Shown one piece after another: positions 34,556-43,961 of a DNA stretch of 64,000 nucleotides. The stretch is taken from assembly GCA_002900995.3 (NCBI GenBank), contig CM035306.1, forward strand, positions 3,010,100 to 3,074,099, read 5' to 3'. The notes beneath the pieces are model-generated. The model ran no database searches and was not told the DNA's origin. It saw nothing but the letters and a program-made list of their open reading frames with translations. The translations under genes were made by a program, and so were the position numbers. How positions within the stretch are numbered: position 1 is the stretch's first letter; each line of letters opens with the position of its first letter. Source of the stretch: Ganoderma boninense (lineage: Eukaryota; Basidiomycota; Agaricomycetes; Polyporales; Polyporaceae).

Positions 34556-36359
34556 ATGTCCGATTTGCCAACCAAGCAGAAGCTATGGGGTGGCCGATTC
34601 ACCGGAAAAACTGATCCACTGTGAGTCCTTGCTCTTGTATGTAGAGGTTTGGTGGCCAAATGATAGCGGTTGAATTAGCATGCATGAATTCAACCAGTCG
34701 TTACGATACGACCAGCGTATGCATACAGCGGATATCGCTGGCTCCATCGCGTACGCGAAGGGGCTCGCACGTGTTGGCATCTTGACCCTGGACGAGCAAC
34801 AAACGATCGTGGATGGCCTTACAGCCGTGGAGAAGGAGTGGGAACAGGGAACGGTGAGCACGTCGTGCTGGGGTATTTGTGCATTGCTGAGCCAGCCCGC
34901 CGTCAGTTTGCAGTCCAGCCGGATGACGAGGACATCCACACTGCAAATGAGCGTCGACTGACTGAGCTCATCGGCCCGCTCGGCGGCAAGCTGCATACTG
35001 GACGCTCGCGGAATGATCAGGTAGCCACCGATATGCGTCTATGGCTCCTTGGAGAAGTTCGTGCTGTGGAAAGGGGCCTCAAGGGCCTCCTCCGTGTGAT
35101 GGTAGAGCGTGCAGACAAGGAGAAGGACATCCTCATGCCGGGGTACACTCACTTGCAGGTATGCAACACCACACGCTGCAAAGGGGCTGATGCTAATGAG
35201 CGACCTGTAGCGCGGCCAACCCATTCGCTGGTCTCATCTCCTGCTCTCGCACGCCTTTTCCTTCCGTGCAGACCTTGAACGTCTCCAGCAACTTATCCCA
35301 AGGATATCTATATTGTCTCTTGGCTCTGGTGCGCTTGCTGGCAACCCCTTTGCAGTCGATCGCGAGTTCCTCGCTCAGGAGCTTGGATTCAACTCTGTCG
35401 CCGAGAACAGTATGTACGGCGTGAGTGACCGGGACTTCATCGTCGAATTCATGATGTGGGCGAGCTTGGCCATGACCCATGTTAGCCGAATGGCTGAAGA
35501 CCTCATTATTTACTCCACCGCGGAGTTCGGGTTCGTCACCCTGAGCGATGCATACAGGTGTGTTCTGTCTCACCGTGTGACTTGAGCAACGTTGACATGA
35601 ACGAATTGTAGCACGGGATCAAGTATGATGCCCCAAAAGAAGAACCCCGACTCCCTTGAACTTCTCCGAGGTAAATCAGGCCGCGTGTTCGGGAATGTAC
35701 GTCGCTGTCCTGCCTTCCTTATTCCATTTGATCTTTGCACTCATTTTGGATATCCGCAGATGTCTGGTTTCTTGATGACATATAAGGGTCTGCCCTCAAC
35801 TTACAATAAAGACTTGCAAGAAGACAAGGAGCCGCTCTTTGACGTTGTCGACACAGTGTCTGCATCATTCCAGATTGCGGAGGGCGTTATCGCCACGCTG
35901 GAGGTGCGAGACCAACTGTGTCTACTTCACAAACCAACTCAACCACTCTTTCGTTAGGTGCATGGTGACAAGATGCTGAAAGCATTGACAATGGATGTTC
36001 TGGCGACTGATCTCGCAGATTACCTGGTCCGGAAAGGGGTGAGTAAACCACATCATTCATCCGAGGTCTACTGACCCCATCGGTTTGAACCGCCGTCGGA
36101 TGGGCTCCTGTTCCAGATCCCGTTCCGCGAAACCCATCACGTTTCTGGACGAGCGGTCGCGCTCGCAGAGGCGCGGAAGTGCCAGCTTAACGAGCTCACG
36201 CTTGAAGATTTCCGCGGCTTACATCCCCAATTCGACGAGGATGTTCTGGCTGTGTTCGACTTCGAGGCGAGCGTTGAACGACGGCAGTCGATTGGTGGTC
36301 CTAGCCGCAAAATGGTGGAGAGGCAGATCTCCGTACTCCGCAGTGCGCTTGCAAATTGA
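34556..36359 (+). CDS. ARG4: Argininosuccinate lyase
   Basis: Last step of arginine synthesis: argininosuccinate to arginine plus fumarate; cytosolic homotetramer. The start [20 protein letters not shown] holds the WGGRF motif, then [20 protein letters not shown] and [20 protein letters not shown], with [17 protein letters not shown]. The catalytic [18 protein letters not shown] is split by an intron near 35158-35209. [15 protein letters not shown] precedes the signature loop [20 protein letters not shown] (catalytic Ser), itself split at DAY|STG near 35559-35611. C-terminal segments are [37 protein letters not shown] and [20 protein letters not shown]. The stop is 36357-36359. About eight exons, full length near 465 residues. 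Confidence 0.94.
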
Positions 36360-36900
36360 GCTGTCAACTAAAATGCGCCCATGGGTGCCATATACTATAT
36401 AGAGCATGTATACTACCCGGAGAAGCCGGAGCACTGGCCAAAATCCCATCAATCCCGAGGCCGAGTGCTGCGCCGTGGGCTCTCTGGAGCGTTGAGTATC
36501 GCCGCCTTGATCCGCTGTGGAATTCCGCAGAGGTCAAAGTTGGGCTACACAGAGGGCGTCGGCCCGACGGTGCTTACCTGTCTGAGAGTGGACTGCGCTG
36601 CGAGCGAGTACTGCATGCCGCAGGCGCCTATCAACCGACTGTATTCGAATCGAGGGGGAAACGTACACTGCCAACTCAACACCGCCCCTCTTGCCGCCCC
36701 TTGCGTCCCCTCTATCAACTCCCTTACCCCCCAGTCTTTACCCTCGCCGCTCATCTTCGTGCCCCTCGCCTCTTTTGCTTTCTCCCTTTAACCTCCACCA
36801 GACGCAGCATTGATTGTTGCTCTCGTTTCCTCCAACATCTAAACGCCCATATCCACCCCCCACAACCAAGCTCCATCTAATACACACGTTTTCCATCACA
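36360..36900. promoter_or_regulatory. Intergenic region with pyrimidine-rich SSO promoter/5' UTR
   Basis: 541 bases. From about 36680 to 36880 the plus strand is strongly C/T-rich, a common promoter and leader feature of filamentous fungi, ending just before the SSO start codon. No gene is supported here. Confidence 0.4.
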
Positions 36901-38438
36901 ATGGCCAGAGACAGACTCGCAGCTTTGAGGGTGAGCCCCCCTTCCGTCCATTCACAGTTCATCACATCGTGGTGGCGCACATGCGCGACACACGCATGTC
37001 GATGCGCTGTCGCTACGGTGCTAATACTACCGCAACCAGGCGCAGCAACAGGGTGGTGCAGGCGGGTACACCAACTCGTGAGTCCCCTTTTCCATTTAGC
37101 GTACCTCGTGTGCGCCAGATAGCAGGCTCTGACTTGGCGTTATGTGTTGCGCAATAACGCAGGGACTCGTACCCGATGCAGGCCACGAACGACTACCGTT
37201 CGCGTGCAAACCCGTATGCCCAGCAAGACGATGGCCCAATGTCCTACCAGAATGCTGCGATACCGAGCACGACAAACCTCACCGGCGGATCGGATGGAAT
37301 GACGACGTTCTACAGTGAGGTGCGTGCCTCGTTTCTTGCTTCATTCATTGTCCTCCCCCTCGCCGGCCCTTGGCAGCACAACCGCGCCAGGGTTCTTAGG
37401 GGCGATAGAACGCACGATTCTCATGCGGCATGGCGGCTGCAGATCTCCTCCATTCAAGACGACATTCGGACGTTCAACGATAATGTCAACCGCATCTCCG
37501 ACCTGCACTCGCGCTCTCTGAACACGACCGATGACGCCGCAAGCCAGCGTGTCAACCAGCAGCTGGAAGACCTTGTCGCCGATACCAGCGCGCTGAGCGA
37601 TGTTCTCCGTAGGAGGATCAAGGCGCTGCAGAAGCAGGGCGGTGCCGGGCGGGATGGTGAGATCCGGAAGCAGCAGGTCAGTAATACAGCATCTCTCTCG
37701 AGGACCCGACATGCTGAGTGACTACGTGATGCTGCTGCAGACCGGCTTGGTGAAGCAAAAGTTTATGGAAGCCATCCAGAACTACCAGACCGTCGAGCAG
37801 CAGTACCGGCAAAAGTACAAGCAGCGCTTGGAGCGTCAGTACAAGATTGGTATGTCGCTGAGTCCTTTTGAAGCCGCGTAAGAGCATGGGCTTATGGTTG
37901 AATGCAGTCAAGCCCGATGCATCTCCAGAGGAAGTCAAAGCTGTCGTCGATGATGACCAGGGTGGCCAGATCTTCAGCCAGGCGTTGATGAACTCGAACC
38001 GTTATGGCGAGGCCCGGTCCGCGTACCGCGAAGTGCAGGAACGTCATGCGGACATCAAGAAGATTGAGAGGACACTAACGGAATTGGCCCAGCTGTTCAA
38101 TGATGTGAGAACCTTTTCCCCCCGCTCCATCACCAGATAAGCCTCTGACTCGCGTTTCATTCAAGATGAGCATATTGGTAGAGCAGCAGGATGAGCAGAT
38201 CACCGTTATCAATGATACTGTCAAGGAGGTCGAGAAAGACGTTGAAACAGGGTGAGCTATTTAGGATGATGCAATTTTCCGCATCAATTAACATATCTCC
38301 AGTCTCAACTACACCCAGAAGGCTGTCGATTCCGCTCGGGCAGCACGCAAGAAGCGGTGGATCTGCTTTGGTATCTTCATCCTCATCATTATCATCATCG
38401 TCATCATCATCCTCGTCATGCATCCTTGGAAAAAATAG
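36901..38438 (+). CDS. SSO1: Plasma-membrane Qa-SNARE syntaxin (SSO1/2-like)
   Basis: t-SNARE for fusion of secretory vesicles with the plasma membrane. Exon 1 (36901-36930) is MARDRLAALR; a tiny second exon gives AQQQGGAGGYTN; the third starts DSYPMQATNDYRSRANPY. The Habc domain starts MTTFYSEISSIQDDIRTFND, then NRISDLHSRSLNTTDDAASQ and LRRRIKALQKQGG. It continues with QTGLVKQKFMEAIQNYQTVE and YRQKYKQRLERQYKIVKPDA. The SNARE helix runs ERTLTELAQLFNDMSILVEQ, with the zero-layer Gln in LVEQQDEQI. It ends with KKRWICFGIFILIIIIIVII and the lumenal MHPWKK. Introns (six or so, 50-60 nt) all restore frame. The C-terminal anchor is encoded by an ATC-rich microsatellite-like stretch. Confidence 0.93.
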
Positions 38439-39637
38439 TTTCTTTTCGACGGACTTGGGACTTATGGTACAGGAGCAGCATACCTACAAGTTGCGCTTTA
38501 TCGTTGTGCAGCTGTGTATGTTGGGCTGCCCTCTCGCCATCGCGCCGCCGGCTATATCTATCTATACCACTCTTTCTTCTACTCGTAATGGACAATACCT
38601 ACGTGGTCAGATTGTACAGTGTCGTCTATCCATTGCAGTCGCTTTTTTCTCACCACCGACGCGTGATGCCCCTGTCTGCGATCCTCCGTTCTTCTATCTG
38701 AAGGAAGCAAAACGACGACCGGACGCAGTCGTCGGATCAAACGGCAGCACACATTCCACAAGGAAATGGGACGCGCGGGGGAAACGTGGACGACTGTGCG
38801 GAGGCCGTGTGGCAGGAGGGGTGGACTTGTCAAGTGTCAGGAGTCCGACGTACCTCCACTCCACCAGATGGGTTTACTAAAGATCTTCGTCGGCTCCACT
38901 GGACATCGTTCTAGGCCACGGAGGGTTTCTCGGGGCTTGTGGCCCTCATACGAACTAGTTCCGGCAGCGGAGACGGGCGTACAAGCGCAGCGGGGCGGAA
39001 GAGGCGTGAGGGAGGAGGGCGGATGTGGCCGCGGCAAGGTGGAAGAAAGCGTCCTAAACGAGATGCGCACCGTTACCTGACGGGAGCCTCGCTTCTTGTC
39101 TGAGATGGAAGTGGGCGTGGCACTGGGACCGTGGCGGAGGTGTGCGTTTGTGCGCATTGGCACGCACCGCCTCCGGCCGTGTTATCATGCTTCGCCGATG
39201 ACAGACGCGGAGCGAGAGTGCACGTCCGATTGCGGGTGACCCCCGCCTGCTAGGAAGAGGATGGCCGTCGGGGGCAGAGAGGGGTTGGGTGTGTGCAAGT
39301 GCTCGGGGAGTTGAGGGAGAGAGCGGAGGAGGAGAGCCGAGAGAGGGGATTGTCCCGACGCAGGCAATCGGGCAGGTCGATCTTGTAACCGCGCACAACG
39401 CCGCCACGCGAGATCTCAGATCCGTATCTCGAGCTGACGCGTCCCCGTCCTCCCCCGTATTTAAGTCCTCTCCCTCTCGTCCGCGGCCCCTCCAACCGCC
39501 TCTCACGTATATTCCATCTCCCCTCCCCTCTCGTGAGCATCGTCCTCGTCCTATCCAGCCCAAGACATTCCTCGCTGACTGCTGCTGTCTCCCAGGCCTG
39601 TCGCAACCCCCTTCGCCCATCTCACACGACTTTCATA
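38439..39637. other. 1.2-kb intergenic region
   Basis: Holds the SSO 3' UTR and the promoter of the AN1 gene. Several open frames on both strands (for example 38191-38880 and 39054-39620) lack domains. The last 200 bases before 39638 are C/T-rich on the plus strand, like other leaders in this window. No RNA gene or repeat recognised. Confidence 0.35.
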
Positions 39638-39937
39638 ATGCCTGCCAAGAAGCGTTGCCAGCTCCAGTCTGAGCCCCGCTGCAACCAAGCCGTCTTGCGT
39701 ATTGTTGGTCAGTGCCCCCACTGCCGTCTCGAGTTCTGTGGCACAGTGCGTAATCCTGGCTCTCCTCCTGGTCTCATCGAGCTGACGTTTGTATCTTTCC
39801 CCTTCCTTATTCAGCATCGCATGCCCGAACACCACGAGTGCCAGAATCTCGAGAATTGCCGACAACAGGCGTTCGAGAAGAACAAGGCGAAGTTGGAGAG
39901 CGAACGGACTGTTGCGCCCAAGATGGCAACCGCATAA
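39638..39937 (+). CDS. Small AN1-type zinc-finger protein (TMC1-like)
   Basis: 75-residue protein that is little more than one AN1 zinc finger; related fungal proteins (yeast Tmc1 and relatives) are stress-induced factors tied to the ubiquitin-proteasome system, so that role is an inference. Exon 1 (39638-39746) encodes MPAKKRCQLQSEPRCNQAVL, then IVGQCPHCRLEFCGT. An intron of about 68 nt, starting GTGCGT and ending ATTCAG, leads to HRMPEHHECQNLENCRQQAF and a charged helical tail to the stop at 39935-39937. The ligand pattern C-x(7)-C ... CxxC-x(4)-C ... H-x(4)-H-x-C fits AN1. The start context is good (ATAATGCC). Confidence 0.85.
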   Translation: MPAKKRCQLQSEPRCNQAVLRIVGQCPHCRLEFCGTVRNPGSPPGLIELTFVSFPFLIQHRMPEHHECQNLENCRQQAFEKNKAKLESERTVAPKMATA

Positions 39938-40867
39938 CTTCCTCCCCCCTCTCCTTGATGCCACCACCCTCACCACGGGAGGTGTGCGACATGGCCACCA
40001 CCCCGAACACACATCATCACCCCGCTCGCCATGTCATCTTATGTCCACGACTCGGCATCTCGTCGCTATCATGACACACGGACCTTGCTATACCACATAC
40101 TGTCTCCTCCCCATAACTCCCGATGCTGCTTCCTCTGTGTGGCCCTTTCATCTAGTGCATAATATTTGCTACATCGGTGTCCATTTGTGTTTCCATATAT
40201 TCTCGGGTTGTTATTTCAATGTAGGACTGTGCACTCATGACGGCATCGTGCGGGAATGTGAAGTCATCGTGGCCCACACCAGGTAGGTGGCACCCAACGA
40301 ACGGACGTAGAGTACGCCAAAGTTTGAGTTGTCCCATGACCTGGCCTGTCGTATCACCGCAGCGACGACAGGCGGGGCTGTCTACGCACGTCCAGACTGT
40401 TCTAAACGTCGCGCGGGATGGTCTGTCATGAGGTCTTAATTCGTCACGAGCCGTAACGCCTCCACAGCCCCGGATTTTAAGCGGGAATTGCGGCGAGCCG
40501 GGGTAGCTCTGGGGAAGCTTGCGGCCAAAGATGGCAGCTGAGATGCATAATCGCAGCGGGTATAAGAGCCTGATCTGCTCTCATCCGATTCCCTTCATAC
40601 ATCTGCTCCTTATCCCTGCCGCGACTCTCTTGCATATCTAGACTTGTGAGTACTTCCGCAATGCATTCCACGCCGCGGTTGACAGACACCGCGCCGCGGG
40701 AGGGGCAGATTTCACGTGGGTCCGGCCTCTCAATCTACCAGAGATCCGCTCCCTCTGTTACCCCGCCTGGTCTCAAAGCACAGGTGCGCCGCCCTTGGGC
40801 TGCTTTTTAGGCCCGAAAACATGGGGGCCGCATCCCTGCTCACTCCTATTATTTTGTCTTCTTCGCC
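39938..40867. promoter_or_regulatory. Intergenic region with TATA box for the aminotransferase gene
   Basis: 930 bases without a supported gene. A TATA-like GTATAAGAGC at about 40559-40568 is followed by a pyrimidine-rich stretch and a donor-like CTTGTGAGTACTTCC near 40645, which may start an intron in the 5' leader. No start upstream of 40868 gives an aminotransferase frame. Confidence 0.45.
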
Positions 40868-43029
40868 ATGGCAAGCAGAATACGACAAGTCGCGAACCAC
40901 CTCCAATCCAAGATGTCCGAAACCGTTGCTGCTGGTGCGTGCACTTTCCCCTTGCGTTGCGCCTTCCTCTAAGGGGCGGGGGATAGGGTAGCGTACTGAC
41001 TCATGGCGGTAGAGCGTTGGTCTGAGGTCCCCCTTGCGCCTCCCGATGCGTACGCTTCGCCCGGGTCTTTCCTGGAGATAAAGCCATGTTGAGGTGATTT
41101 CTACAGGATCTTCCAGTTGACCGCGTCCTACAAGGCGGACACCTACCCCAGCAAGGTGAACCTCGGAGTGGGAGCCTACCGCGACAACGACAGCAAGCCG
41201 TGGGTATTGCCCGTCGTGAAGAAGGTGCTTCCCTTCTGCTATCCTACGTTTTACAAATTGACTCACCCTGCGCGTCCCGTGCATCTCCAGGCGACTGAGA
41301 TCCTCGTGAACGACCCCGCGGTGGATCACGAATATCTTCCCATCACTGGTCTCCCCGAATTCACCTCTGCCGCGGCGCGCCTCATCTTTGGCAGCGACTC
41401 GCCTGTCATCACGGAGGGACGTGTGACGAGTGTCCAGACCATCTCTGGGACTGGCGCGAACCACCTGGGGGCGCTGTTCCTGAGCAGGTTTTACGGCTGG
41501 AACGAGAAGCGCGTTTACCTGAGCAATCCCACCTGGGGTAAGTCGTTGTTTAATTGACGTCCCCTACATCTCCTCCCGCCGGGATCCCCACGTTGTGCAT
41601 GCCGACAGGCCGTCACCGCGACTGTGGTTTGATTGCTGCAGGGTTGCCTAACATACCGGTTTTCTACAGTGAACCATCACCAGATCTTCCCCCTGGTCGG
41701 CGTCCCTGTGTCGACATACCCTTACTACGACCCACAGACCATCGGTCTCGCGTTTAACCCCTTCATCGAGACGCTCAAGAATGCTGCGCCCCGCTCTGTC
41801 TTCCTCATCCATGCCTGCGCGCACAACCCCACCGGCGTCGACCCAACCCGCGAGCAATGGGGCCAGATCGCTGACGTGATGCTCGAGAAGGGCCACTTCG
41901 CGTTCTTCGATTGCGCGTACCAGGGCTTTGCGAGCGGCGACCTTGACAACGATGCCTGGGCGGTGCGAGAGTTCGTTCGGCGCAGCGTGCCGCTGCTGGT
42001 CTGCCAAGTGCGTCATCCGTCATCCCAAAACCTTAAATCTGCGTCGCCGCTCTATCCTCCTATTGCTGACATGTCTCGCGTGGCACCCTCCCCACCATAG
42101 AGCTTCGCGAAGAACGCTGGGTTGTACGGCGAGCGAGTCGGAGCGCTGCACGTCGTGTCGCCGTCGAAGGAGGGCGCTGCTCGGATCAAGAGTCAATTGT
42201 CGGTGCTCGCCCGGTCGGAGATCAGCAACCCGCCCGCCCACGGCGCGCGCCTGGTGAGTTCCGCTCTGGCTGCGACCTCCCGCCCACCTTTGCTCCGTCT
42301 CCGTCCCCGAAGTGTTTCGCTGATAAATGACTGGCGGACTGTATAGGTCTCGCTCATCCTCAACAACGCCGAACTGTTTGAGGAGTGGAAGCGTGATATC
42401 AAGACGATGGCGGGACGTATCATCGATATGCGCAAGGAGCTGCACCGGTTGTTGACGGAGGAGCTCAAGACGCCCGGGAACTGGGACCACATCGTGAACC
42501 AGATTGGCATGTTCAGGTACGTTGTGTGTTTGATTGGTATAACGCTCGGACTTGGTGTCGGAGACGCATCCGGCGTCGTTGGGATGTGGATGGTGTGCCT
42601 TCGTGATGCGAGATGCGGATGGTTGTGCTTGGAGGCATGCCGGTGGAGGAACCATTGGAAGGCCTCGCGCTGGGGTGCAGGCGAGCAATGCCGCGATGGA
42701 AACGGCCGGACTAGTTGTGGCAGAGTGTGGTTGGATTTGTTTGTTGGAGCATCAAGGGATAAAGGCACGAGTACGGCAGACGTCTGAGTGTGATTGGGAG
42801 GTGGCCGGCACGGCACGGAGGAGGGACTGAGCCGAGGACGGAGGCTGACACGGGGTTTGTTTGTTTGAACAGCTTCACAGGCATCAACCCTTCGCAGAGC
42901 CAGGCGCTTGTGGAGAAGGCGCACATCTATCTGACGGGCAACGGGCGCATTTCGATGGCGGGTCTGAACACGCACAACATCCGGTACTTTGCGGAGTCGC
43001 TGGACAAGGTGGTGCGGGGGACGCTGTGA
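40868..43029 (+). CDS. Aspartate aminotransferase (PLP-dependent)
   Basis: Transfers the amino group between aspartate and 2-oxoglutarate; central to nitrogen metabolism and the malate-aspartate shuttle. Two in-frame ATGs: 40868 adds MASRIRQVANHLQSK before MSETVAA (40913). The second exon is ERWSEVPLAPPDA, then IFQLTASYKADTYPSKVNLG and VGAYRDNDSKPWVLPVV. SISGTGANHLGALFLSRFYG-type sequence, NPTWVNHHQIFPLVGV and FLIHACAHNPTGVDPTREQW follow. The PLP lysine lies in CQSFAKNAGLYGERVG, split by an intron near 42006-42101. SNPPAHGARLVSLILNNAEL and FSFTGINPSQSQALVEKAHI, then GRISMAGLNTHNIRYFAESL, complete the fold; the stop is 43027-43029. One intron (42517-42872) is unusually long at 356 nt. Confidence 0.93.
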
Positions 43030-43961
43030 GGGCGAGGGAGAGGGCTGGGAGGCAGCTGAGAGCCTGGTCTGGGGCCGGGCGGTGGCAATGGCATAGGAAC
43101 GGCGGCGGGGCGGAGGCGAATCGGATTGGCAGTCGGAAGAGAGCCTGTAGTAATAGAAGCAGCGTGGGAAATGACGTAATGTTCCTGGGGAGAGAGCCCA
43201 GACCAAAAGGGATGAAAAAGGAAGGGATGACATCATGGCCATCATAGGGAAGAAGGTGGGAGGAAATGTTGACATCTGAGAACTCGAACCGTTCCGCATC
43301 ATTTTCATAGAGGGCACCACAAGTCCGCTGCCTCGCTCACCTCAGCTCCTCTCTCTTTTTCCCTTTCCTGTCACGCCCCTCCCTCGTCGCTCCCTGCTTC
43401 CTCTTCTCCTCCTATTCCTGGCCGCCCCCGACCCTGCCTCGCGACGTCCCCGGCAACCCGGTCTCTCTCCCCGTCGCTGCCAGCCGTCCCACTCCGAGCC
43501 TCCCCTCCCCCGTGCATGCGCCTCCACACCCTTTCCGGCCACGATCCCCCACGCCGCCTCTCTCCCTCGGCCCTCCCAGCTCTCTCCCCGCTCCCAGACC
43601 CGCATACATCTCCTTCTGACGCGTGACCGCCGCCCCTCTGAATGCTTCATCCACACCCTCCCCCTCACCTCCCTGCTGCTTCTTCTCTGCCTCGCTTTTT
43701 CCCCCAGCCCTCTTGCGTCATATCTGCTCTTCCTCCCTTGTCCGGGTGCCGCCCGTTTCCTCGTGCTCGACCCTGACCTGTATCCTCCCGGTTCGGCACT
43801 TCCCAGGCATACGTCCTCTCTTCTTTCCCCCGTTCCCCAACCTTTGTCGTGCGTAGCCCCGTCTTCGCTCACTCTTGGCCCCCCACTCACCCTCGCGTTT
43901 TCAATCGTCAGCCAGTGATTTCATGGGAATCCTGCTCTCTATATTATTTCCTCCCCTGTTC
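43030..43961. promoter_or_regulatory. Intergenic region with a ~550-nt pyrimidine-rich tract
   Basis: After about 300 bases of aminotransferase 3' region, the plus strand from about 43320 to 43870 is overwhelmingly C and T. This is far longer than the C/T leaders upstream of SSO or the AN1 gene. A 182-codon antisense frame (43342-43890) is an Arg/Gly-rich shadow of this bias. Confidence 0.6.

Noticed and set aside
38157..38423. Asp-rich minus-strand frame
   Set aside because: Exact antisense of the ATC-rich syntaxin membrane anchor.
42193..43320. 375-codon minus-strand open frame over the aminotransferase 3' exons
   Set aside because: It is antisense to confirmed aminotransferase exons, an intron and the 3' UTR; it has no domain and a Ser/Pro/Arg/His-rich shadow composition.
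43342..43890. 182-codon Arg/Gly-rich minus-strand frame
   Set aside because: Produced by the long pyrimidine-rich tract on the plus strand; no domain.
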